Assembly (NCBI GenBank): GCA_045627045.1
Contig: JAZQMY010000019.1
Span: forward strand, 1 to 36,094
Reading direction: 5' to 3'
Length of the DNA stretch: 36,094 nt
DNA from: SIG351 sp045627045
Lineage (GTDB): Bacteria; Bacillota; Clostridia; HGM11327
Shown piece after piece: positions 1 to 7,496 of the stretch (its first letter is position 1; each line of letters begins with the position of its first letter). Position numbers and translations under genes: made by a program. Below the pieces are notes generated by a model, which had not been told where the DNA came from, did no database searches, and was given only the letters and a program-made list of their open reading frames with translations.

Positions 1-948
1 GAGCAGGGCTACACGCCGGGAATGTGGGACAAGTATCTGTTTGAAAAGAACATATTCGGCGATATCATCGGAATATACAATGCAAGCGGCACAAAGATAG
101 CAAGCTACACCTACGATGCATGGGGCAACTGCACCACAACATACCTGACAAGCAACCACACGGCAGCAGATGGTAATGTTTACAGATACAGAGGCTATGT
201 TTATGATGCCGAGACGGGCTTCTACTGGCTGAGAACGAGATACTACGATCCTGAGGTTGGTAGGTGGATTAGCCCAGAGCCTAATGTTTATGAAGGCGGA
301 TTTGATAGTGGCTCAGGACTGCTCGCGTATAATGTATATGTATATTGTGCTAATAATCCTGTTTCACTTTCAGATTATAATGGTGAGTTTGTAATTTCTA
401 CCCTCACATTATGTGTTATTGCAGGTGCAGTGATATTTGGTACTATAGGTGGTTTGGCAGGTAATGCCTATGCGAACAGTAAAGGGTACACCGGCAGTAA
501 AAAAACGCAGACTATCCTTGCGTGGATTGGCGCAGGATCTTTGATTGGAGGATGTATAGGATATGTGGCTGCTCCAGCGGTAATAAGTGTGACAGGGGTA
601 GCAGGTATATCTGTCACGGCCAATGGTGTTTCCACTATTGCAGCATTAGGAACAAGTTTTGGGAAATTGGGCACTTTAATTGCTAACAGTGGACAACAGA
701 TAATTGATTGGGGAAAGACTACATACCATGGTATGCAGCAAATGCTTAATAGAGGAGTAACACAGAGTATGGTTGAACTATGGGCAAAAACAGGCAAGGC
801 ATTACAGCAAACAGGAGACAAAATATTGTACATCACAAAACAAGGTGCGGTAGTAATTAATAAAGCGGGACAGGTAATTACTGCTTATACAAGTCAATAT
901 TTTGATGAAAATATGCAAAAAATTGTTGAGAAATTATTTGGAAAGTGA
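1..948 (+). CDS. Rhs-family polymorphic toxin, C-terminal part (5' end outside window)
   Basis: The frame is open from base 1, so this is the 3' part of a much longer gene. The first ~115 residues are the end of the Rhs core: YD-repeat sequence, then the hallmark YYDPEVGRWISPEP and the core-closing NNPVSLSDYNGE (the NPxxxxDxxG type), where the exchangeable toxin tip begins. Next come glycine-rich hydrophobic segments (about residues 120-215), then a ~65-residue tail with HGMQQMLNRGVTQ and VVINKAGQVITAY. The spacing of H, RGVT, a G-K step and a final beta pair resembles small RNase toxins of the BECR/DUF4258-like type. That toxin class is inference and the hydrophobic part may help membrane entry. 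The stop lies just before a DUF1871-like gene, the usual toxin-immunity order. Base composition turns AT-rich around base 300-370, at the core/tip junction. Rhs identity is sure; toxin chemistry is not. Confidence 0.9.
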   Translation, partial: EQGYTPGMWDKYLFEKNIFGDIIGIYNASGTKIASYTYDAWGNCTTTYLTSNHTAADGNVYRYRGYVYDAETGFYWLRTRYYDPEVGRWISPEPNVYEGGFDSGSGLLAYNVYVYCANNPVSLSDYNGEFVISTLTLCVIAGAVIFGTIGGLAGNAYANSKGYTGSKKTQTILAWIGAGSLIGGCIGYVAAPAVISVTGVAGISVTANGVSTIAALGTSFGKLGTLIANSGQQIIDWGKTTYHGMQQMLNRGVTQSMVELWAKTGKALQQTGDKILYITKQGAVVINKAGQVITAYTSQYFDENMQKIVEKLFGK

Positions 949-959
949 TGGGGCAAAAC

Positions 960-1226
960 ATGAGTTATGTAAAAAAAATAATAGATGATTGGGATCCTAT
1001 AGGATTATTATCTCACGCACCCGACGATGAATATCAAACTGAGATAGAGGAAATACAGCAATTGTTGAAGATAAGTGATGATACAGAGATACTATCAGAA
1101 GGAATCTTTTGCATATTTGATAAAGCCTTTGGAAAGGATATTTTTTTGAACTCCCGAGAGGATTGCGAAAGAATAGCCAGAATTCTTATTTCTCATAAAA
1201 TCACTAACGATACCAGTAAGGGCTAG
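960..1226 (+). CDS. DUF1871-like protein, probable immunity protein for the Rhs toxin
   Basis: An 88-residue acidic, cytoplasmic-looking protein. The pattern IIDDWDPIGLL, then DDEY...EI, then ERIARILISHK matches my recollection of the DUF1871 family (B. subtilis YugE type). Proteins of this kind often sit directly behind polymorphic toxin genes, and here it follows the Rhs tip with no gap, so immunity by binding the toxin is the natural inference. Start choice: ATG at 948 overlaps the Rhs stop (TGATG) but its only purine run is 2 bases away. ATG at 960 has GGGG six bases upstream and gives MSYVKKIID, so it is preferred. A GTG at 945 is a further option. The gene is as AT-rich as the toxin tip and less like the Rhs core, which suggests tip and immunity gene moved together. 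Confidence 0.75.
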   Translation: MSYVKKIIDDWDPIGLLSHAPDDEYQTEIEEIQQLLKISDDTEILSEGIFCIFDKAFGKDIFLNSREDCERIARILISHKITNDTSKG

Positions 1227-1236
1227 TTAATAGGAT

Positions 1237-1313
1237 TAGGCATTAAGCCTAGTTTTAGGGCTTGGGACTATCCCAACAAGTGTCTCTGTGTGGACACAAA
1301 GACGATGCTTGTT
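1237..1313. repeat. Cluster of inverted repeats downstream of the immunity gene
   Basis: Three neighbouring foldback sequences: TAGGC/GCCTA (1237-1251), followed by GTTTT and possibly a weak terminator for the Rhs/immunity pair; TTGGGA/TCCCAA around CTA (1262-1276); and AACAAG/CTTGTT (1275-1313) enclosing GTGTC/GACAC (1280-1297). No gene is visible here. This may be scar sequence or a small structured RNA; I cannot tell which. Confidence 0.45.
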
Positions 1314-1396
1314 TAGGATTGCGGCAATGGAAAAATCATTGCTTCATTTATTTCGCCGGTAGTTTTCTTAAACTCGGTATATTCATCTTCGAACAT
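1313..1396 (-). pseudogene. 27-codon N-terminal stub of an AlbA_2/Schlafen-type DNA-binding regulator
   Basis: On the minus strand an ATG at 1396 follows a strong AGGAGG (1404-1409, spacing 7). It opens a frame beginning MFEDEYTEFKKTTGEINEAM and stopping at 1313 after 27 codons. That start matches my recollection of proteins with an AlbA_2 (Schlafen-like) domain, which begin with an EFK motif and continue ...NEAMISISAILNK. After NEAMI the match stops and the frame ends at once, so nearly the whole gene is gone. Promoter and ribosome site remain perfect. It could instead be a functional micropeptide, but the family-like beginning argues for a deletion remnant. Confidence 0.55.
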
Positions 1397-1422
1397 TGTT
1401 TAGCCTCCTGTACAACATAGTT

Positions 1423-1451
1423 ATTATATCACAATTGGCATAATAAGTCAA
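1423..1451 (-). promoter_or_regulatory. SigA-type promoter of the truncated regulator
   Basis: On the minus strand there is TTGACT (1451-1446), exactly 17 bases, then TATAAT (1428-1423), about 27 bases upstream of the stub's ATG. It is a near-consensus promoter in AT-rich DNA. One TGGCATAATAA repeat fills the spacer and two lie upstream of the -35, suggesting control by a repeat-binding protein. Confidence 0.8.
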
Positions 1452-1478
1452 GAATGTGGCATAATAATGGCATAATAA
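1436..1478. repeat. Three TGGCATAATAA direct repeats (operator-like)
   Basis: Exact 11-base copies start at 1436, 1457 and 1468. The steps are 21 and 11 bases, about two and one helical turns, so all three face the same side of the DNA. The first lies between the -10 and -35 of the minus-strand promoter and the other two just upstream of its -35. Phased direct repeats over a promoter are typical of operators; the binding protein is unknown. Confidence 0.7.
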
Positions 1479-1516
1479 ATCATGAAATTAACTTTATAAT
1501 TAAGGTTTAGATAACA

Positions 1517-1558
1517 AAAATGGAAACACTGCAGCAATCAGCTTGGCGTTTCCATTTT
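1517..1558 (-). terminator. Hairpin terminator behind the rlmD-type gene
   Basis: AAAATGGAAAC (1517-1527) pairs with GTTTCCATTTT (1548-1558) around a 20-base loop. Read on the minus strand, the stem closes with a run of T. It lies about 30 bases past the stop of the methyltransferase gene. The T-rich arm on each side would also let it stop transcription from the other direction. Confidence 0.65.
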
Positions 1559-1588
1559 ATTAAACACGAAAAAAATATAATGTACAAA

Positions 1589-3220
1589 TCAAATCATCTT
1601 GAAATATCTCAGTGCTTCGTTAATTGCATTTTCCTTTTCACGAGTACACTGCGGTTGCTTAGAGTCTGAACTCTTGGGAAGATTATAATTCTCACGCTCA
1701 ATTATTCCATGTTTTCGCTTGACTTGAGCGATATTTAGGTCGGATACAGTCAGGCTGTATTTTTGATTGACATACTCTCTTATTTCTTCATACGAAGCTT
1801 TTGCTTCAGCCGGCGTCAGGTCGAGTTCATCCGTTTTCAATTCAACGGTAACATGGTGCTTTGCTTCATTGAGTTTGGACAAAAGTACTACTGTCTCTAC
1901 GTGCCTTGTTCTCGGAAACATATCCACGGCAACACATCGCTTTGCGTCATATCCGTTCTCGGCAAAATGCTTCAGGTCTCTTGCGAGAGTTGCAGGGTCG
2001 CATGAAACGTAAACTACCCTTTCGGGGTAGACTGCCGTGATTTCGTCAATAAGTCCGTTTGTGAGACCTTTTCTCGGAGGATCAACGAAAATTACTGTCT
2101 TTCCGTCCTTCTTCAGCTTGTCACTTCCGAGAAGAGTGGCATCGCCGCATACAAATTCGGCGTTGACGATACCGTTAAGCTCTGCGTTTTCCTTCGCATC
2201 GGCAATGGCTTCTGAAACGATTTCCATTCCGAAAAGTGTTTTTGCCTTATCTGCCATAAAAAGGCCTATTGTTCCCGTGCCGCAGTAGAGGTCAATCACG
2301 TTTTCCTCACCCGTGAGCTCGGCGAATTCCTTTGCCTTTGAATAAAGCCTGAATGCCTGATCCGTATTCACCTGAAAGAATGATCTTGCGGAGACCTTGA
2401 ATTTCAGCTCGCCTATGTAATCGAAAATAAAGCTCTTGCCCCAAACGGTTTTGTATTCTTCGGAGAGAATTCTGTTTCCTATCGTCTTGTTTATGCACTG
2501 AATGATGCCTGAAACAGACGGAACTCTTGAAATGAGTATATCCTTCAGCTTGTCTCTGTGAGGAAGCATATCTGTGAACGTGACTATGCAGACAAGCATT
2601 TCGCCTGTTTTTCTGCTTGAACGGGTGTAAACGTGTCTGACCGTTCCGAGATGCGTTTCTTCATCATACGGATCAACGTTATATTTATCCATCCATTCCT
2701 TTACGGCACAAAGAACCTCACTGCACTGCTCATTCTGAATCAGACAATCTTCAATTGGAATGATGTCATGCGATCTTTCACGGAAAAAACCGAAAACTGT
2801 GCTGCCGTTTTTTGACCCGACGGGGAACTGCGCCTTGTTTCTGTATCTGTTTGTATTGTCTGCGCCGATAATTTCCTCGGGAACGATATCAAGCCCTGCA
2901 ATATGCTTCAGGCAGTCTGTTACTCGCTGCTTTTTGAAGCGAAGCTCCTCATCGTAGCTTAAATGCCTCAGATCACAGCCTCCGCATTTCGGAAACTGCG
3001 GACAATCTATTTCTTTTCTTGCGGGAGAAGACTTGATGAGCTTCTCGATTCTTCCGTAGGCATAGCTTTTCGAGACCTTGACTATTCTTATGTCGGCATT
3101 GTCATCCACGGCGGCACCGGGGACAAATACCACTGTATCGTTTATTCTGCAAATGCCTGTTCCTTCGGAGGAGTAGGCAGTAATGTCTGCATTGTGAATT
3201 TCGTTTTTCTTCAATATCAT
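1589..3220 (-). CDS. rlmD: 23S rRNA (uracil-C5)-methyltransferase, TrmA/RlmD family, with extra C-terminal domain
   Basis: This enzyme would methylate C5 of a uridine in 23S rRNA using SAM. Residues 1-60 form a TRAM RNA-binding domain. Cys73, Cys79, Cys82 (CPQFPKCGGC) and Cys159 fit the 4Fe-4S site. The Rossmann part has VIDLYCGTGTIGLF for SAM, FVDPPRKGL, the catalytic-Cys segment VYVSCDPATLARDL, and the closing DMFPRTRHVETVVLL. The family normally ends near there (~455 residues), but this protein continues for ~85 residues of mostly helical sequence including IAQVKRKHGIIERENYN. I recall the same tail on other Clostridia homologues; its role is unknown. The start overlaps the MATE stop by 4 bases, so the two genes are co-transcribed. 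Whether the target is U1939, U747 or both (RlmCD type) cannot be read from the sequence. Confidence 0.92.
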   Translation of the reverse strand: MILKKNEIHNADITAYSSEGTGICRINDTVVFVPGAAVDDNADIRIVKVSKSYAYGRIEKLIKSSPARKEIDCPQFPKCGGCDLRHLSYDEELRFKKQRVTDCLKHIAGLDIVPEEIIGADNTNRYRNKAQFPVGSKNGSTVFGFFRERSHDIIPIEDCLIQNEQCSEVLCAVKEWMDKYNVDPYDEETHLGTVRHVYTRSSRKTGEMLVCIVTFTDMLPHRDKLKDILISRVPSVSGIIQCINKTIGNRILSEEYKTVWGKSFIFDYIGELKFKVSARSFFQVNTDQAFRLYSKAKEFAELTGEENVIDLYCGTGTIGLFMADKAKTLFGMEIVSEAIADAKENAELNGIVNAEFVCGDATLLGSDKLKKDGKTVIFVDPPRKGLTNGLIDEITAVYPERVVYVSCDPATLARDLKHFAENGYDAKRCVAVDMFPRTRHVETVVLLSKLNEAKHHVTVELKTDELDLTPAEAKASYEEIREYVNQKYSLTVSDLNIAQVKRKHGIIERENYNLPKSSDSKQPQCTREKENAINEALRYFKMI

Positions 3221-4611
3221 AGTTTTTCTTCCGCCTGTGTAGTATTACGAGTCAGCTTTTTCATCCAGTTGAAACGGTTGACCTTGATGCACGCCGCACC
3301 GCATTTGAATATCTGGTCTGCATTGAGGCAGAAAACAAGCACAACGGGCGGCCAGTGGAACACGAATGCTCCGAGGAAGGATACCGGCAGGACTATGCCC
3401 CAGATACTGATAATATCGTTTTTGAGAACGAAGCTTGCATCGCCGCCGCCTCGGATGATACCTCCGATTGTCGGAAACTGATATGATGTTCCGATGCAGG
3501 TCACGCAGAGCACAAGGATGAAGCTGTTGGCAAGGGCTCTTGTTTCATCCGAAATCTCATAGAGAGAAAGTATCGGTATGCGGAGGAAAAACAGGGTGAT
3601 GCTTGTGAGCAGACCTATGCCGATGAATATCAACTGAAGCGTTTTTGCGTATTCCTTGACCTTCTCGATTTCATTTCTGCCGACTGTCTGGCCGATGATC
3701 ATTGCGGCAGATGAAGCGGCGCCTATGGCGGCAACCTTGAGCATCATATAGAGGGTAGAGGAAATTGAGTTTGCGGCAATGGCGCTTCCCATCGTTTCCG
3801 TAAGACCGTCATCGAGATGACCGAGAATTACAGTCTGAAGACCTGTGGAAAGACCGAACAATCCTCCGACAACAACGAATGATACGCAGTTCTTGAAATA
3901 ATCCCTTGTAAGCTGTTTGTCGAACGTGAAGAAATCCTTCAGTTTGAAATTCAGCTTTTTATCCATACGGAATATGAAAATGAGTATCATTGCAAGCTCG
4001 ACTACTCTTGCAATCAGGGTGCCTATTGCGGCACCTGTGACACCCATGCGGGGCAAACCGAAGTTACCGAAAATAAGCAGATAGTTTACAATGAAGTTTA
4101 TGAACAGGCTGACAACTGAAGTCGTGAATGCGATTTTGACGGTTTCAACGCTCTTGAGAGAAGAGAGAAGAACAGAGCTGATTGCAAAAATCGGATATGT
4201 GAAACGGATGGTTCTGAGATATTCGACACCGTATGCAATGTAGGCTTCGTTCTTTGTGAAAATCATCATGAGCTTGTCAGGTATGAACGTTGCAAGAATG
4301 AAAAGCACAAGACCTATTCCGAGACCGAGAGTGAGACCGCCGTTGAGAAGTCTCTTTACAGGCTCGGTACGCTTCTGACCCCAGTACTGGCTTCCGAGAA
4401 CGACAAGGGTGTCGCCTGTGCCGAGGAGCAGCTGCTGGAACAGAAACTGGATCTGGTTTACGGCTGTTACGCCGGCAAGAGCATCCTCGGAGAAGTTACC
4501 TATCATGATGTTATCAATCAGGTTGACAGACAACACAATCATATTCTGGAATGCGAGAATGATCAGCAGTCTGAAGAAATTCTTATAGAATGATTTATCT
4601 TTCGTGAGCAT
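3217..4611 (-). CDS. MATE family multidrug/Na+ (or H+) antiporter
   Basis: A 464-residue inner-membrane protein with about twelve hydrophobic helices in two six-helix halves, the size and layout of MATE exporters. The N-terminal part carries the typical MIGNFSEDALAGVTAVNQ segment (helix 1-2) and GSQYWGQKR, the common GQxxGxx-type loop. These proteins expel cationic drugs or metabolites in exchange for Na+ or H+; the substrate cannot be predicted. A ribosome site AGAGGT lies about 10 bases before the ATG at 4611. The gene overlaps the downstream methyltransferase by 4 bases (ATGA). It is transcribed divergently from the sulfotransferase cluster across a 251-base AT-rich region that holds a promoter for each side and no gene. 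Confidence 0.93.
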   Translation of the reverse strand: MLTKDKSFYKNFFRLLIILAFQNMIVLSVNLIDNIMIGNFSEDALAGVTAVNQIQFLFQQLLLGTGDTLVVLGSQYWGQKRTEPVKRLLNGGLTLGLGIGLVLFILATFIPDKLMMIFTKNEAYIAYGVEYLRTIRFTYPIFAISSVLLSSLKSVETVKIAFTTSVVSLFINFIVNYLLIFGNFGLPRMGVTGAAIGTLIARVVELAMILIFIFRMDKKLNFKLKDFFTFDKQLTRDYFKNCVSFVVVGGLFGLSTGLQTVILGHLDDGLTETMGSAIAANSISSTLYMMLKVAAIGAASSAAMIIGQTVGRNEIEKVKEYAKTLQLIFIGIGLLTSITLFFLRIPILSLYEISDETRALANSFILVLCVTCIGTSYQFPTIGGIIRGGGDASFVLKNDIISIWGIVLPVSFLGAFVFHWPPVVLVFCLNADQIFKCGAACIKVNRFNWMKKLTRNTTQAEEKL

Positions 4612-4667
4612 TATAAAATACCTCTTTTGTTTGAAACAGCATATAAAAATCCATTATATTTCTTGTT

Positions 4668-4676
4668 ATTATAACA
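4668..4676 (-). promoter_or_regulatory. Extended -10 promoter for the MATE/rlmD operon
   Basis: On the minus strand TGT precedes TATAAT (4673-4668), forming an extended -10 about 57 bases before the MATE start. The base positions 17 upstream match the -35 consensus poorly, which is tolerated with an extended -10. The surrounding DNA is very AT-rich, so an alternative start cannot be excluded. Confidence 0.5.
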
Positions 4677-4776
4677 TAAAACGAAGAAAAATGCTACTTA
4701 TTTTTATTAAAATAAAGTAAAAAGCATGGCAACGGAAAAAATACTTATAATTTGTATCAAAAGCAGAAAAAAGGAC

Positions 4777-4805
4777 TTTAAATTCTTATGAAAATTTGGT
4801 ATAAT
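4777..4805 (+). promoter_or_regulatory. Promoter of the sulfotransferase cluster
   Basis: TTTAAA (4777-4782), 17 bases, then TATAAT (4800-4805) preceded by TGG, an extended -10. It sits about 58 bases upstream of the ATG at 4863. A second weaker GATAAT box lies at 4825-4830. The region has no gene. Confidence 0.6.
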
Positions 4806-4862
4806 ATATAAAATAAGAAAATGGGATAATATATACAATTTCAAATAGAGAGAAGAGCTTCA

Positions 4863-5984
4863 ATGGCAGAGAAAAAAGAAAAGTACAGCATAAATAGCAA
4901 TTATATCGTGGGATGCAGGTTTGATAACTGGATAAGACTGCTTTTCCAGAATAAATTCCGCATCAAGCCGAGGTATATTCCGAGCGCAATATATATTACA
5001 CTCGTTTCACTGCTGATGTACCCGATGGCACTGCTTGAAAGGCTGATTTACGGCAGAAGAATAAAGAAAACGGTGGTCGAAAAGCATCCGCTTTATATTA
5101 TAGGTCACTGGAGAAGCGGTACAACATATCTGCTGAATGTTCTTTCACACGATGAGCAGTTTGGCTTTTTTGATGCGCCGTCGGTATTCACGCACAACAA
5201 TTTCCTTCTCATGGAAAAGCTGATAAGACCGATGCTCGCAAAGTCGATGCCCGATAAGCGTCCAATGGATAATATTTCTTATACCACATACGTTCCGCAG
5301 GAGGAACTTTATGCATACGGCTCTCAGATACCCGAGTGTATAATTCACATGTCCGCTTTTCCTGAGAATTTCAGATATTACCGCGATATGGCTTTCAAGG
5401 ACAAGATGACGGAGAAGCAGTACAAACGCTTTACAAGAACGTATATTGACGTCATAAAGAAAATAACGTTTGCAAGAAAAGGCAAGCAGATGCTCCTCAA
5501 GAGCCCTGATGATACCTGTCATATTGATGCGATTCTCGAAATGTTCCCGGAATCAAAGTTTATTCATATTTACAGGAACCCGTACAGAGTTGTGATCTCG
5601 ACAATAGGGCTTTTTCACAAAATGTTTCCTATGTTCTCACTTCAGGGCTATCCGCCCGAAGAACTGTGCGAGGACTACATCATTGAAATATATGAGATGG
5701 TTTACACACAGTATATCAAGGACAAGGAGCTGATACCGGAGGGCAGCCTTGTTGAGATCAGATATGAGGATTTTGTGAAGGCGCCGATAGAAACGCTTTC
5801 CGATGTATATGACAAGCTCGGAATAGAAGGCTTTGAAAAGGCAAAGCCCGAATTTGAAAAGTATATCGAAAGCCTCGGCGACTACAAAACGAACAAGTTT
5901 GAAATGAGCGAAAGGCTCAAAAACAAGATAAATACGAGACTCAAGTATTTTATAGACTATTTCGGCTATGAATACGAGGAATAA
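4863..5984 (+). CDS. PAPS-dependent sulfotransferase family protein, membrane-associated
   Basis: A 373-residue protein of the sulfotransferase superfamily (Sulfotransfer_3-like), which moves sulfate from PAPS to a hydroxyl or amine. Residues ~40-62 form one hydrophobic segment (YIPSAIYITLVSLLMYPMAL) that should tether it to the membrane. The 5'-phosphosulfate loop is IIGHWRSGTTYL (~residues 78-90), the 3'-phosphate site is FIHIYRNPYRVVIS (~residues 229-242), and a family-typical YEDF follows near residue 300. The acceptor is unknown; the tether suggests a lipid or envelope molecule. It heads a run of closely spaced genes: the next starts 18 bases later behind a strong AAGGAGGAG. I see no PAPS-synthesis genes in the window. 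Sulfotransferases are uncommon in gut Clostridia, so acquisition by transfer is possible, though its codon use is like its neighbours. Confidence 0.85.
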   Translation: MAEKKEKYSINSNYIVGCRFDNWIRLLFQNKFRIKPRYIPSAIYITLVSLLMYPMALLERLIYGRRIKKTVVEKHPLYIIGHWRSGTTYLLNVLSHDEQFGFFDAPSVFTHNNFLLMEKLIRPMLAKSMPDKRPMDNISYTTYVPQEELYAYGSQIPECIIHMSAFPENFRYYRDMAFKDKMTEKQYKRFTRTYIDVIKKITFARKGKQMLLKSPDDTCHIDAILEMFPESKFIHIYRNPYRVVISTIGLFHKMFPMFSLQGYPPEELCEDYIIEIYEMVYTQYIKDKELIPEGSLVEIRYEDFVKAPIETLSDVYDKLGIEGFEKAKPEFEKYIESLGDYKTNKFEMSERLKNKINTRLKYFIDYFGYEYEE

Positions 5985-6002
5985 ATAAAGGAGGAGACTG
6001 AA

Positions 6003-6674
6003 TTGAAAAAACTCAGGAAATGGTTCAATGACCGTAACATAAATTATAAAAAATATCTCATTGTTATTTATGTGCTCTGCATAATGGCGCCTGTAATGAT
6101 TATTCTGAGCCTGAATGACAGAAATTCAGATGTTTTTTCAAAAACGTTGGCATCTGTTCTGCTGCTTGTGTTTTTTGTGGTTTTCTTTATTTACGATTAC
6201 AGAAAGAAGCTTGCAGGCGACTGGGGTATGATTGAGGTGAACGTTTCTGCCGCACCTTATGCGGACATTGCAAAAGAAATGAAGGGTGCAAAGAACGTTA
6301 AGCTGATGATATCGGATGACCTCCCTGAAATTGAAAAAATGCTTTCGGATATCAAGCCCGAGGACTGCAGGATACTCCTTTTTGATCCCGAGTCCGGCTA
6401 TGCAGATAACCTCAGGGACAAGGATGAGTATGCAAGCTGTGTAGGAAGAATAGAAGCTTCGCATTCTTCGGTTAAGTATTACAGCACACAGCCGCTTGAT
6501 AACCTCATCATAATGAATGAGACGGTCGTAATAATCCCGAGAAGCCAGAAACTCAATGACGGAAGAAGGCTTGTCCGCAGGTATACAGGCAGGAAAAAAG
6601 GCTATGTCTATTACAATGATATTTTCGAGCACACATGGGATAATCCCGATTACACAAGAAACGTAAGGAGTTAA
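6003..6674 (+). CDS. Two-helix membrane protein with phospholipase-D-like soluble region (paralogue A)
   Basis: A 223-residue protein not assignable to a named family. It has a basic N-terminus, two transmembrane helices (about residues 19-37 and 48-65) and a cytoplasmic domain. The domain has CRILLFDPESGY and later YYSTQPLDNLIIMNETVVII. That order, a beta strand with LLxDPES then a P-L-D-N-x-I turn and another strand, resembles the degenerate phospholipase-D-like fold, but no HxK catalytic motif is visible, so an enzymatic role is doubtful. It starts at TTG (6003), chosen because AAGGAGGAG stands 6 bases upstream and the next frame start is far inside. The next gene, six bases away, encodes a clear paralogue. 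Likely co-transcribed with the sulfotransferase. Confidence 0.75.
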   Translation: MKKLRKWFNDRNINYKKYLIVIYVLCIMAPVMIILSLNDRNSDVFSKTLASVLLLVFFVVFFIYDYRKKLAGDWGMIEVNVSAAPYADIAKEMKGAKNVKLMISDDLPEIEKMLSDIKPEDCRILLFDPESGYADNLRDKDEYASCVGRIEASHSSVKYYSTQPLDNLIIMNETVVIIPRSQKLNDGRRLVRRYTGRKKGYVYYNDIFEHTWDNPDYTRNVRS

Positions 6675-6680
6675 GACAAA

Positions 6681-7481
6681 ATGGCAGGTAAAAAATCAGA
6701 CTTCACAAAAAAGAAAAGTTCAAAAGGCTATGCCATATTCCTTATAGTCTATATTCTTATTGTAATTATCCCTGCAATCATCATTGCATCGGGAGAATAT
6801 GCATGGATAAACATAGTACTTTCAGCAGGACTTGTGGCACTCGTACTGTTTTACTATTTTGATGATACCTACGCAACGTCTGTTTCGTGGGGAATGAGCT
6901 CGATTTATACTTCACGTGAGAGTGAGGATTACTACATGGACTACCAGAGAACACATTTCTGGAAGGAAACGGACATAATGCTCTCATACGATATCAAGCT
7001 GTTCCTCAAGACAAAGATTGATGTTCTTTCTGTTATGGCAAAGCTCGGCTCAAAGATGAGGATACTTCTTCTTGATCCGGAGTCAAAGTATGTTCCCATG
7101 GTGGAGGATGCCTGCGGAATGAAGCACGGCGAATATGCGTACTATGTTCTTCAGATACAGAACTTCAAGTCGAGAGTTCTGCAGGGAGCGACGGAAAAGA
7201 CGGTAGTTGATATTGATATAAAATTCTATGACGATTATCCGCTTGACAATATTCTCTGTGCAGGCGATGTTATGTTTGCTTATGACAACAAACAGAATTC
7301 ATCCGGAAATTATATGTCATATACTTACGAAAACGGTCTTAACGGCTTTAATTATTACAATACTCTCTTTGCGGAGAAGTGGAATGACGAGCTGAACACA
7401 TATCATAAGGAAGTCACCGTTGATATGGTCAATAATTACAGATATTTTGCAGATAACGATACGATATCCTATTCTGTATGA
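6681..7481 (+). CDS. Two-helix membrane protein with phospholipase-D-like soluble region (paralogue B)
   Basis: A 266-residue paralogue of the preceding protein. It has two transmembrane helices (about residues 15-35 and 41-60) and then a soluble domain. Shared landmarks in the same order: SWGM after the helices (DWGM in A), MRILLLDPESKY (CRILLFDPESGY in A), YDDYPLDNIL (TQPLDNLI in A), and an ending YYNTLFAEKWND (YYNDIFEHTWDN in A). B has ~40 extra residues between helices and domain. No HKD-type catalytic pair is visible. AAGGAG precedes the ATG. Side-by-side diverged copies suggest a hetero-oligomer or two ligand specificities; this is inference. Function unknown. Confidence 0.75.
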   Translation: MAGKKSDFTKKKSSKGYAIFLIVYILIVIIPAIIIASGEYAWINIVLSAGLVALVLFYYFDDTYATSVSWGMSSIYTSRESEDYYMDYQRTHFWKETDIMLSYDIKLFLKTKIDVLSVMAKLGSKMRILLLDPESKYVPMVEDACGMKHGEYAYYVLQIQNFKSRVLQGATEKTVVDIDIKFYDDYPLDNILCAGDVMFAYDNKQNSSGNYMSYTYENGLNGFNYYNTLFAEKWNDELNTYHKEVTVDMVNNYRYFADNDTISYSV

Positions 7482-7496
7482 TGAAAGGAAAACAAA

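Noticed and set aside
6003..7481. Active phospholipase D/cardiolipin synthase pair
   Set aside because: Neither protein has an HxK(x4)D motif; only fold-level resemblance remains.
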